A DNA stretch of 8,217 nt from Prevotellaceae bacterium (GCA_030523505.1 JAUNIK010000110.1:1-8217), one strand, 5' to 3'. Shown: positions 1 through 7,340, counted from the stretch's first letter. The notes: generated by a model from the letters alone, not told the origin. Numbers and translations: made by a program.

Positions 1-80
1 AGAAATCTATGATCTTGTCCAGCATCACCCTGGCTTGCTTGATGTTTTTTGGACGGTTGATTGATATTGATGGAATTTAA
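1..80. other. Edge of a neighbouring gene, strand unresolved
   Basis: The first 60 or so bases have a coding-like composition, but three readings compete. On the minus strand an ATG at 25-23 opens MLDKIIDF and runs off the left edge. Its codons (ATC, AAG, CTG, GAC, TTC) resemble those of the genes to the right, and the frame stays open upstream to about base 77 without another ATG. On the plus strand one frame ends in LLDVFWTVD at a TGA (62-64), and another ends in LIDIDGI at a TAA (78-80). Either could be the C-terminus of a gene entering from the left. No clear minus-strand promoter box was seen between 26 and 150. I cannot choose between these readings from this window. Confidence 0.2.
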
Positions 81-91
81 TCGGAAAACGA

Positions 92-122
92 TTGCTTATT
101 TGATTTTTTTGGAGTATCTTTG
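92..122 (+). promoter_or_regulatory. Bacteroidota-type promoter of the 151-1467 gene
   Basis: A perfect TAnnTTTG -7 box (TATCTTTG, 115-122) lies 20 bases after a TTG (92-94) that fits the -33 element used by the Bacteroidota primary sigma factor. Transcription would start near base 129, leaving a leader of about 20 bases before the ATG at 151. The leader is A/T-rich with no Shine-Dalgarno motif, as usual in this phylum. Because the next gene begins only 34 bases after the first one ends, this promoter probably also serves the GH106-like gene. Confidence 0.7.
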
Positions 123-150
123 CATCGTCTAATATAAATATCGCGTAACT

Positions 151-1467
151 ATGAAACGAATTGCTATTTTTGCTTTCATGGCAATGATCATGACTGCATT
201 CGCTCCTGAGGCTCAGGCTCAGGGACTCCTCAAAGGACTGGCTGACAAGGCTAAGGAAAAGGTGAAGGAAAAGATAGTGAAGACTGTTGTTCCAGGAACG
301 GACAAGACTGCCGAGACGACTGTAGCAAAACCAGCACAGCAGAACGGGCAGGTGGCTTCGCGTGTTACAAACAGTGACGGAGGGTCAACCGATGAACTGA
401 TTGACGACCTGATGATAGTTGACGAGTTCTCTAATCCGAGAAAGGTCTTCGAGGATATCAGCATCCGCATTGCCGAACCACAGGAGGGTATCACCTTCAA
501 CAGCATTGCCGAGGCAATAAAGGCCTTGCCACAGTTGCCAACAGCAACACAGGTGGTGAACAGAGACGAGGCATGGGTGGCTTCAATCAACGAATTTGAC
601 GCACGCTGTCAGAACTTCTCAATCGGCTTGGCTGAGCGCTTCAACAATTCGGTGAGAAATATGACTCAGGGCGCTTCTGTACCAAAGGCCACTGAAGACC
701 AGAAGAAGATGGCTCAGGCGAGCGCAATGAAGATTCTCGAACTGATGCAGAAGCACGGCATCAACCCGGAGAAGACCAGTGACAAGGAGATGGAGGCCTT
801 CGTGAAGAAGATGTATGCCTCGGGCGAACTGAAGATGCCGGGCGGTGTAGGTAATATCGAGGCTTTTATGGGCGATGAGTCAGAGAGCAAGGATGATGAC
901 TTCGGCGCTATCAGAGAAAATATTCAAGCTCTGCAGGAAGCATATTTCGAACTCATCGCCGAGACTACCATGATGAATGCTTTCGACGTGAACAAACCTC
1001 TCGAGGCTCTGCACAATGAGATAATCGCTTCGTGGAAGGGCTCAGAGGCAAACAAGAAGGTGCTCGCCATGGAACTCAACCTCGGCAAGCGTTTCGGTGA
1101 ATTCGTCAAGGACAATCCTTCATGGGGCAAGGAAGGTGAGGAGAACTATCCTCCATTCTGGACCGAGGAAAGAATAAAGGAGAACAAGGTCATTGAGGAA
1201 TACAACAAGGCGAACGCTGAGAAGTGGCTCAAGGTTATCAGAGACGCCATGAGCGAGAAAATGTCGGTTGTGAAGGAGATTAAGGCCATCGACGACGAGA
1301 TAGAGGCTTCGTTCAGCAACAAGAGCGACGTGACCTACTGTGATTTGAAGAACCAGCTCGCAGGGGTATACAGAACATGGGCGGTAGTCTTTTACATGAC
1401 AATGGAGAAGGCATACGGAATGCCATGTGTGGAATACCTTTACACTGAGGGCGCGACTAACCAGTAG
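151..1467 (+). CDS. Secreted helical protein of unknown function
   Basis: I do not recognise this 438-residue protein. It begins with a Sec signal peptide: Lys2-Arg3, a hydrophobic stretch at about 4-18, then AQA|QG with likely cleavage after Ala23. No lipobox cysteine is present, so a soluble periplasmic or exported protein is likely. The mature N-terminus (about 25-46) is a Lys/Glu/Ala-rich amphipathic helix starting GLLKGLADKAKEKVKEK, followed by a Thr/Gln/Gly-rich linker (about 48-80). The rest looks mostly alpha-helical, with an acidic patch at 241-250 and three cysteines (153, 397, 426). No catalytic motif stands out. The start is supported by the signal peptide and by the promoter about 30 bases upstream. 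It ends in tandem stops (TAG TAG, 1465-1470), and the GH106-like gene follows after a short gap, so the two are probably co-transcribed. That placement hints at a surface or periplasmic accessory role, but function is unassigned. Confidence 0.85.
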   Translation: MKRIAIFAFMAMIMTAFAPEAQAQGLLKGLADKAKEKVKEKIVKTVVPGTDKTAETTVAKPAQQNGQVASRVTNSDGGSTDELIDDLMIVDEFSNPRKVFEDISIRIAEPQEGITFNSIAEAIKALPQLPTATQVVNRDEAWVASINEFDARCQNFSIGLAERFNNSVRNMTQGASVPKATEDQKKMAQASAMKILELMQKHGINPEKTSDKEMEAFVKKMYASGELKMPGGVGNIEAFMGDESESKDDDFGAIRENIQALQEAYFELIAETTMMNAFDVNKPLEALHNEIIASWKGSEANKKVLAMELNLGKRFGEFVKDNPSWGKEGEENYPPFWTEERIKENKVIEEYNKANAEKWLKVIRDAMSEKMSVVKEIKAIDDEIEASFSNKSDVTYCDLKNQLAGVYRTWAVVFYMTMEKAYGMPCVEYLYTEGATNQ

Positions 1468-1501
1468 TAGCCAAAGCCCCCTCCTTTCCGGCGGTTACAT
1501 T

Positions 1502-3664
1502 ATGAGATATTTAGTTGCTTTATTGCTTTCTGCTTTCGTTGTCACTGCTTCGGCGCAGTATCGGGCGGATGAATTCGTTGACCCTCCTATGCAGTATCGT
1601 CCGGTGCCGTTGTGGTTCTGGAACAATGACCATGTTCAGGAACAGCGTATGCTCGAGGAACTGACGGCAATGATCGAGAAGGACTTCTATGGTGGGGCTG
1701 CCATACTGCCTTTCGGCGAGAGGTTCCAACCGGAGTATCTGTCGGAGGAGTATTTCAACCTCTACGGCAAAGCCATAGAGAAGGCTCGAAGCATGGGGGC
1801 ACACATGTCGGTGTATGATGAGTATGGATTCCCGTCGGGTAGCATGGGGGCTATCAATGGCGATGGGGTGACACGATTCATGAACCGTCATCCGGGGCAT
1901 ACTGTCCATCGATTGGATAAGTATGAGTATCCTGTTGCCAGTGGCGATTCTTTCGTGCGCAACATCGACTTCGACGGAAAACTGATGGCTGTGGTGGCTT
2001 ATCAGGAAAACACAAAGGTGGTGATTCCGTTGAGTGGAAATATCGCCGAGGGTGTGCTGCACTGGACTGCTCCTGAAGGGGAGTGGAGGGTGATGTTCTT
2101 TGTGAGCGTTGTCGATGGTGATCCGAATGTGGATTACCTCTCGCCGGAGTCGGTGAAGCTGTTTATAAACGACACGCACGAACAGTATTTCAAGCGTTTC
2201 CCGGAGGCTTTTGGCGAGACGATAACATCGACTTTCTTCGACGAGCCGACAATGTATCGTGCTGGTGGTCGTATGTGGACTGATGATTTCAATGAGAGGT
2301 TCGAGGCAAGGTATGGGTTCTCGCCTGAGCGCTTTTACCCGGCATTGTGGTATGACATCGGTGAGGCGACTCCTGCGGCTCGCAATATGCTCTTCGGCAT
2401 GCGTGCGCAATTGTATGCTGAGGGTTTCATGAAGACTCTGGCTGAATGGGCGGAGCGACATGGGATAATATCGACGGGACATCAGGACAATGAGGAGGTG
2501 CTGAACACTACAAGCATCTCGGGTGACCTGATGCTCTGTGGCAAGTATATGACGATGCCGGGCATTGACAAGATTGGTGGTGACCGCCCGGCAGAGAATT
2601 TCTATAAGGTGGTGTCGTCTTCGGCCAACAACTGGGATCATGCTCTTGTGATGTCGGAGACCTACGGAGCCATGGGCAATATCAGCACGGAGACGATGTA
2701 TCAGATTGCCATTGAGCAGTACACGAAGGGTGTGAACTACCTCATTCCGCATGCCGTGTGGTATGACGACAGCAATGTGACCTTCCTGCCGGAACTGTCG
2801 TGGCGCAATCCTTTATACAATGAGGAACTGCCTCGCTACAACCGTTTCCTGGCTCGTCTGCGTTATATGCTGGCGCGTCCGGGAAAGCATGTGGCTGATG
2901 TGGCTGTGCTCTATCCAATACATACTCTGCAGGGTGGGCATCATCTTGATGGAGCGCTGGGTTTCTATCAGGGTGGGGTGACTATCGATGGCACCGACTA
3001 TAATCGTATATCGCAGATTCTCACCGATGAACTGGGGCGTGATTTTACCTATGTTCATCCCGAGGTGCTGGATGATCGCTGCACTGTAAGCGATGGTGTG
3101 CTGACGATGACAAACCCTGTGAACACGGAGCATTTCACAACAATAATCCTGCCGGGTGTGAAGACAATCTCGAAGAGTAATCTGCAAAAGGTGTATGATG
3201 CGTGGAAGCAAGGTGCATTGGTTGTTTTCACTACTCAGACTCCATCGGAGAGTGCCACGCTGGATGCAACGAACGAGGAGATAAAGACTATGGTTGATGA
3301 GATGCTGAACGGACAGTCGGGGAGCGGTCAGGCTGTTTTCGTGAGTGACCCTACGGCTGTGTCGCTGTCGGAAGCATTGGCATTATCGAAGAAGACTCCC
3401 GATGTGGAATTCGTTGGTGGTGTGCCTTTCAACTATATCCATAAGGTTATTGAAGGACAGGATGTATATTATTTCGGTAATATCGATGCCGAGGAATCTA
3501 CTTGCACCATCCGTCTGCGTGATAAACTCAGGAAGCCGGTGCTTATGGATCCTCGTACGGGTGATATAAGAAAGGTGAAAATCGCGAATGGTGAGTTGAC
3601 CATCACGCTTGCCCCGAACGAGTCGGTGTTTTTGGGGGAACGCTCTGACGTTGTATTCATTTGA
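1502..3664 (+). CDS. Secreted GH106-like glycoside hydrolase (putative alpha-L-rhamnosidase)
   Basis: Seen: 720 residues with a signal peptide (MRYLVALLLSAFVVTASA|QY, cleavage after about residue 18), so periplasmic. The frame is open from an ATG at 1427, but that start overlaps the upstream gene and would bury the signal peptide, so 1502 is chosen. Family landmarks include RPVPLWFWN (33-41), a GGAAILPFG strand (64-72), YDEYGFPSG (105-113), FFDEP (245-249), STGHQDNEE (324-332), MSETYG (384-389), VADVAVLYP (464-472) and a C-terminal beta region ending DPRTGDIR plus LAPNESVFLGE. This pattern fits the GH106 alpha-L-rhamnosidase fold family. Glu248 (FFDEP) and Glu386 (SETYG) are the best acid/base candidates, by motif and spacing only. 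GH106 enzymes are usually about 1000 residues or more. This one has no long C-terminal beta-sandwich, so it is a compact variant and its sugar specificity is uncertain. It lies between an unknown secreted protein and a GH78 rhamnosidase, which supports a rhamnose-related role. Confidence 0.8.
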   Translation: MRYLVALLLSAFVVTASAQYRADEFVDPPMQYRPVPLWFWNNDHVQEQRMLEELTAMIEKDFYGGAAILPFGERFQPEYLSEEYFNLYGKAIEKARSMGAHMSVYDEYGFPSGSMGAINGDGVTRFMNRHPGHTVHRLDKYEYPVASGDSFVRNIDFDGKLMAVVAYQENTKVVIPLSGNIAEGVLHWTAPEGEWRVMFFVSVVDGDPNVDYLSPESVKLFINDTHEQYFKRFPEAFGETITSTFFDEPTMYRAGGRMWTDDFNERFEARYGFSPERFYPALWYDIGEATPAARNMLFGMRAQLYAEGFMKTLAEWAERHGIISTGHQDNEEVLNTTSISGDLMLCGKYMTMPGIDKIGGDRPAENFYKVVSSSANNWDHALVMSETYGAMGNISTETMYQIAIEQYTKGVNYLIPHAVWYDDSNVTFLPELSWRNPLYNEELPRYNRFLARLRYMLARPGKHVADVAVLYPIHTLQGGHHLDGALGFYQGGVTIDGTDYNRISQILTDELGRDFTYVHPEVLDDRCTVSDGVLTMTNPVNTEHFTTIILPGVKTISKSNLQKVYDAWKQGALVVFTTQTPSESATLDATNEEIKTMVDEMLNGQSGSGQAVFVSDPTAVSLSEALALSKKTPDVEFVGGVPFNYIHKVIEGQDVYYFGNIDAEESTCTIRLRDKLRKPVLMDPRTGDIRKVKIANGELTITLAPNESVFLGERSDVVFI

Positions 3665-3683
3665 TACTCAAAATCCATGATAG

Positions 3684-3699
3684 AATGTAGTCGTACATT
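3684..3699. repeat. Small inverted repeat after the GH106-like gene
   Basis: AATGTA and TACATT form a perfect 6-base-pair stem around a GTCG loop, starting 20 bases after the stop codon at 3664. No T-run follows directly, so it is a poor intrinsic terminator. It may instead be a weak 3'-end structure or a protein-binding site in the upstream region of the GH78 gene. The stem is short enough to be chance. Confidence 0.35.
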
Positions 3700-3702
3700 G
3701 GG

Positions 3703-3715
3703 GAAATGACATTTC
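3703..3715. repeat. Odd palindrome GAAATGACATTTC upstream of the GH78 gene
   Basis: GAAATG and CATTTC are perfect inverted copies around a single central A. With a one-base centre it cannot fold into a normal RNA hairpin, so if it has a function it would be as double-stranded DNA bound by a dimeric regulator. It sits about 58 bases upstream of the predicted -7 box of the GH78 gene, where an activator site could lie. No regulator gene is in the window. Confidence 0.3.
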
Positions 3716-3772
3716 TTTATTGTGTTATGATATTTATTCGGGGGGAAAGGATGGTTTTTGGAAAAAATGATA

Positions 3773-3780
3773 TAATTTTG
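3773..3780 (+). promoter_or_regulatory. Probable -7 box of the GH78 gene promoter
   Basis: TAATTTTG matches TAnnTTTG perfectly within the 175-base gap between the two glycosidase genes. Transcription would start near 3787, giving a leader of about 50 bases. The -33 element is poor: a TTTG at 3757-3760 is only 12 bases away, and nothing good sits at the usual distance of about 20. A weak -33 box would fit a promoter that needs an activator, but this is inference. Confidence 0.55.
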
Positions 3781-3787
3781 TAATGTG

Positions 3788-3802
3788 ATACGCATAGCGT
3801 AT
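3788..3802. repeat. Inverted repeat at the predicted transcription start of the GH78 gene
   Basis: ATACGC and GCGTAT form a perfect 6-base-pair inverted repeat around ATA. It begins 7 bases after the -7 box, so it lies on the predicted +1 and the first bases of the leader. It is more G/C-rich than its very A/T-rich surroundings. It could be an operator for a repressor or a small hairpin at the 5' end of the mRNA that affects stability. The sequence alone cannot separate these. Confidence 0.4.
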
Positions 3803-3839
3803 TCCTTGCTAATGATTAAAAATTTCAAAACCAAACGAT

Positions 3840-6407
3840 ATGAAAACAATCAGATTATTTGCAGTTGCTTGTGCTTTTATGGCGGTGACGGGTGTCAGTG
3901 CACAGAAGATGCAGACAACAAAGATTGCTGCGCTCGACAGTAAGACGTGGGATGCATCAGAGTGGATTTCAGTGAAGAACGCTCCTGTTATCGAGGGACG
4001 TGTTGACGATGGTCGTCGTGCTGCCGATGGCGCCAACTGGTTTGTTGCTAATGTGACAAACGACAAACAGGTGGTTTCAGCCAAGTGGATGACAGCCGGA
4101 CTGGGTGTCTATGACCTCTATGTGAACGGCAAGAAGATTGGTGCCGAGGTGCTGAAGCCTGGTTTCACCCATGCGCAGAAGACCAAGCGATCATACACAT
4201 ACGATGTCACTGCGGCTATGAAGACAGCCAAGGGTGCAGTGAACCAGCTGGCTGCCGAGGTTACTCCGGGCTGGTGGGGCGATAAGATCGTTACTCCTGG
4301 CGGTAGTGACGGTATGGTAGGAAAGAAATGTGCTTTCCGCGGTGTGCTCGAACTGACATTCGCTGATGGAACAAAGCAACTTTTCTGTACTGACACCAAG
4401 GCGTGGAAAGCCGGTCAGGCAGGAAAGGTGAAGCACAGCGCGATCTTCGATGGTGAGGTGTACGACAACCGTGAGAAGATGGGTTACGAGCAAGTGGCTT
4501 CGTTCGCTGCACCAGAGGTGAACAAGGAATTCTCGGGCGACATCCTCCCATCCGAGGGTGCAGAGATTTATCATCGTGACGACCTCGCTCTCTCGCCTGT
4601 GCGCGCGTATGTATATAAAGAGGTGGAGAATGCCAACAACGATGCTTACGGTAAGGTGGTAATCAACCGCGAGTACAAAAAAGGCAATGCAATGGTGGTG
4701 AACCCAGGTGAGACTCTCGTTGTGGACTTCGGCCAGAACTGTGCCGGAGTGCCTGACTTCGTGTTCAGTGCGGCAGAAGGCACCAAGTTGACATTCCTCC
4801 CGGGTGAGTTGCTCAACGATGGTAATGGAGCCAAGAGCCGCGGTATGGATGGCCCAGAGGGAAGTGTTCACCGACTGAACCTCCGTATTCCTGATACCGG
4901 CTTCTATCTTGATTATACCTTCGCAGGAGGCAACAAGCCAGTGAGCTATCGTGCCACAAAGACCTTCTTCGGCTATCGCTTTGCAGCCATCAAAGCCACA
5001 GAGAAGGTGGTCATCAAGAGTGTGCGCACCATTCCTGTAACCTCAATTGCAAAGAACATAGAGATTGGAACCATCAAGACCGGCAACGACCTCGTGAACA
5101 AACTCATCTCGAACACCCTCTGGGGCCAGCGCTCGAATTACCTCTCGGTACCAACCGACTGTCCTCAGCGCAACGAGCGCCTCGGTTGGACAGCCGATAC
5201 ACAGGTGTTCACCGAGACAGGAACATTCTTTGCTAATACCGATCATTTCTTCCATAAGTGGTTGCGCGATATGCGCGACACACAGACAGCCCTCGGCGGT
5301 TATCCGGGAGTGGCACCATTCGCACAGTATGGCGCTATGGATGGCGATATGATGCGTGTGGGTTGGGCTGATGCAGGTATCATCGTGCCTTGGACTGTTT
5401 GGAAGCAGTTTGGCGACAATAGCATCGTTGATGAGAGTTGGGCATCGATGGAACTCTACATGAACCATGTTGCCGCAACCAAATACGACCACAATGCTTT
5501 GAAGGGCGAGAACAGCAACTATCAGTGGGCCGACTGGTTGAGTTATGAACCATTGGAGAGTTGCAGCGGAAGAGCCTTCGGTCCTAACGGTCCGTTGCCA
5601 GAAGCTGTTGAATACTGGAACTATCTCTGTGCTTCTTATTGGGCAATCGATGCACTGATGATGCGCGACATGGCGTTGGCAACTGGTCGCAATGCTGCAA
5701 AATACGAGGCTATGACAGCCGAGGCACGCAACTATATCCGTCAGCGATTCTTCAATGAGAACGGTGAGTTCAAGACCGAGATTCTCAACACTATGCAGAC
5801 TCCAGCGTTGTTTGCATTGAAGAATGACATCTTGACCGGCAAGGCGAAGGAGGCACTCATTGCCCGCTTGCGTCAGAATTTCGCTGACCACGGAAACTGC
5901 TTGCAGACAGGATTCCTCGGTACCTCTATCCTCATGGCCACACTCACTGAGAACGGCATGGTGGATATAGCCTACGAGTTGTTGTTCCAGAGAAAGAACC
6001 CAAGTTGGTTGTATTCCATCGACAATGGAGCCACCACCATCTGGGAGCGTTGGAACAGTTATATGGTTGACCAGGGAATGGGTCCTCAGGGCATGAACTC
6101 ATTCAACCACTATGCTTACGGAGCCGTTTGCGAGTGGATTTGGGAGACCTGCGCTGGTATTGCCGCAGATCCAGCACAGCCAGGTTTCAAGCATATCATC
6201 ATGAAACCTGTGCCAGACAAGCGTCTTGGTAATATTGCAGCAGAATACAAGTCGGCAGCCGGCACCATCAAGAGTGCTTGGAGCTATAAGGGTGATGTAT
6301 GCACCTGGACCTTCACCATCCCTCAGGGAGCCACAGCAACAGTGACACTCCCTGGTCAGAAGGATTCGAAGGAATACAAGGCGGGTACATATACTGTAAA
6401 GATGTAA
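3840..6407 (+). CDS. Secreted GH78 alpha-L-rhamnosidase
   Basis: This enzyme hydrolyses terminal alpha-L-rhamnose from glycans or glycosides with inversion. Seen: 855 residues, with a signal peptide cleaved near VSA|QK (after residue 21), no lipobox, so periplasmic. In order there is an N-terminal jelly-roll domain with GLGVYDLYVNGKKIG and KPGFTHAQKTKRSYTYDV (about 60-230), the concanavalin-like rhamnosidase domain with ETLVVDFGQNCAG (about 265-400), an (alpha/alpha)6 barrel (about 405-760), and a C-terminal beta domain (about 765-850) with GFKHIIMKPVPD. The barrel carries the family signature DCPQRNERLGWTAD (440-453), in which Glu446 is the expected general acid, and TTIWERW, in which Glu736 is the expected general base. 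Both are intact, and the length is normal for the family. The start is fixed by the signal peptide. It has its own -7 box upstream, and the nuclease gene follows after 47 bases with no terminator between, so those two are probably one transcript. Specificity (pectin, arabinogalactan or plant glycoside) cannot be read from sequence. Confidence 0.95.
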   Translation: MKTIRLFAVACAFMAVTGVSAQKMQTTKIAALDSKTWDASEWISVKNAPVIEGRVDDGRRAADGANWFVANVTNDKQVVSAKWMTAGLGVYDLYVNGKKIGAEVLKPGFTHAQKTKRSYTYDVTAAMKTAKGAVNQLAAEVTPGWWGDKIVTPGGSDGMVGKKCAFRGVLELTFADGTKQLFCTDTKAWKAGQAGKVKHSAIFDGEVYDNREKMGYEQVASFAAPEVNKEFSGDILPSEGAEIYHRDDLALSPVRAYVYKEVENANNDAYGKVVINREYKKGNAMVVNPGETLVVDFGQNCAGVPDFVFSAAEGTKLTFLPGELLNDGNGAKSRGMDGPEGSVHRLNLRIPDTGFYLDYTFAGGNKPVSYRATKTFFGYRFAAIKATEKVVIKSVRTIPVTSIAKNIEIGTIKTGNDLVNKLISNTLWGQRSNYLSVPTDCPQRNERLGWTADTQVFTETGTFFANTDHFFHKWLRDMRDTQTALGGYPGVAPFAQYGAMDGDMMRVGWADAGIIVPWTVWKQFGDNSIVDESWASMELYMNHVAATKYDHNALKGENSNYQWADWLSYEPLESCSGRAFGPNGPLPEAVEYWNYLCASYWAIDALMMRDMALATGRNAAKYEAMTAEARNYIRQRFFNENGEFKTEILNTMQTPALFALKNDILTGKAKEALIARLRQNFADHGNCLQTGFLGTSILMATLTENGMVDIAYELLFQRKNPSWLYSIDNGATTIWERWNSYMVDQGMGPQGMNSFNHYAYGAVCEWIWETCAGIAADPAQPGFKHIIMKPVPDKRLGNIAAEYKSAAGTIKSAWSYKGDVCTWTFTIPQGATATVTLPGQKDSKEYKAGTYTVKM

Positions 6408-6454
6408 GGCCACAGAGGAGAAATCATATTAACAAGCTATTTATTTGATTATCA

Positions 6455-7321
6455 ATGAAAAAAATTGCAGTACTCCTTTTAGGAATATCATTCTCCATGA
6501 CAGCATTGGGGTGGGGAAGATATGGACATGCCACTGTGGCACAGGTAGCAGAAAATCACTTGACGCCAAAAGCGAAGAAAGCCCTTCATAAGTATTTGGA
6601 CGGCCTTCCGATAACAGCAATTGCCTCAGATGCCGATGTTTATATAGGCAAATGGCCGCTGGACGTAGGTTTTGTACCTACCAATCTGGATTTTGCACGT
6701 GGAACAGGTTGGGTGAAAGACTTCGACACCTCTGCACCAGGCAATATGATACGCTATCCTCATTGTATGGCTGTGGACAAAGATTTCAATGCTTTGCGTA
6801 TCGATAATTTTAATGGTGAGCTGTTTGAAAATTGCATCATCTATATTGAGCGCCTTTATAAACAACTTAAAGCCGGTGCTGAAGGAATGGACCCTAAGGA
6901 GCGTCACATTGCCATTTGCGAAATCGTACATCTTCTGGGCGATATGCATTGTCCAATGCACATTGCTTATTATGATAGAGATATAAAACGAGGCTTTTTT
7001 GATGTTACAGTGGGCGGAACGCTGAAGACCACTTTGCATCATTATTGGGATGATCAGATTTTCGATGCTTTCCCATGGAGCTTTGGCGATTTGGCTCATA
7101 TGGTTGATGACTGTTCTTCCAGCGAAATAAAAGCCATCACAAAGGGTGATGTGTATGATTGGGCAAAATCTGCAGCTATAGAGTCTTGGCCTTCTCATAA
7201 CGTAGAACCCAATGATGCACTGAGTAGCTATTATCCTTATGAAATGCGTCCTTTGGTTTTCAAGGAATTACGCAATGCCGGTTATCGTTTGGCTGCGATG
7301 CTGAATGATATTTTCAGATAA
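6455..7321 (+). CDS. Secreted S1/P1-family zinc nuclease
   Basis: This family (S1/P1 nuclease) uses a tri-zinc centre to cleave single-stranded DNA or RNA and often also removes 3'-phosphates from nucleotides. Seen: 288 residues, a usual length, with a signal peptide ending MTALG|WGRYGH. Cleavage after Gly19 would expose Trp20 as residue 1 with His25 as residue 6, which are the first two zinc ligands of nuclease P1. The other ligands are in order: Asp59 or Asp61 (SDADVY), His103 (YPH), His159, Asp163 and His169 in HLLGDMHCPMH, then His195 and Asp199 in LHHYWDD. The C-terminus NAGYRLAAMLN is also typical. All expected metal ligands appear present, so the enzyme is likely active in the periplasm or outside the cell, probably scavenging nucleotides or phosphate. 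It lies 47 bases behind the GH78 gene and ends at a strong terminator. Its codons look more A/T-rich than those of the preceding gene. Confidence 0.93.
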   Translation: MKKIAVLLLGISFSMTALGWGRYGHATVAQVAENHLTPKAKKALHKYLDGLPITAIASDADVYIGKWPLDVGFVPTNLDFARGTGWVKDFDTSAPGNMIRYPHCMAVDKDFNALRIDNFNGELFENCIIYIERLYKQLKAGAEGMDPKERHIAICEIVHLLGDMHCPMHIAYYDRDIKRGFFDVTVGGTLKTTLHHYWDDQIFDAFPWSFGDLAHMVDDCSSSEIKAITKGDVYDWAKSAAIESWPSHNVEPNDALSSYYPYEMRPLVFKELRNAGYRLAAMLNDIFR

Positions 7322-7337
7322 TGACATTATTTGTCAT
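7321..7337. repeat. Short hairpin overlapping the nuclease stop codon
   Basis: ATGACA and TGTCAT form a perfect 6-base-pair stem around a 5-base TTATT loop. It begins on the last base of the TAA stop (7319-7321) and ends three bases before the main terminator stem. It may add to 3'-end structure. On its own it is weak. Confidence 0.35.
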
Positions 7338-7340
7338 GGG

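Noticed and set aside
1435..1442. TACCTTTA as a promoter for the GH106-like gene
   Set aside because: It lacks the final G of the -7 box, lies inside coding sequence, and has no convincing -33 partner. Co-transcription from the upstream promoter is simpler.
1488..1499. TCCGGCGGTTAC resembling TCCGGCGTTAC at 7459-7469
   Set aside because: The match needs a one-base gap, and matches of this length are expected by chance in a window of this size.
1427..1501. Upstream in-frame ATG at 1427 for the GH106-like gene
   Set aside because: It overlaps the end of the preceding gene by 41 bases and would put 25 residues in front of a clear signal peptide at 1502.
1520..2752. Long minus-strand open frame of 410 codons opposite the GH106-like gene
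   Set aside because: Its protein is rich in His and Arg with no family features, as expected for an antisense shadow of a G/C-biased coding strand. The plus-strand gene has clear family motifs.
5043..5891. Minus-strand open frame of 282 codons opposite GH78
   Set aside because: It lies wholly over the catalytic barrel of a well-supported gene and has no recognisable features or promoter.
6439..6446. TTTATTTG as a promoter for the nuclease gene
   Set aside because: It has one mismatch in the key TA and would start transcription almost on the ATG at 6455.
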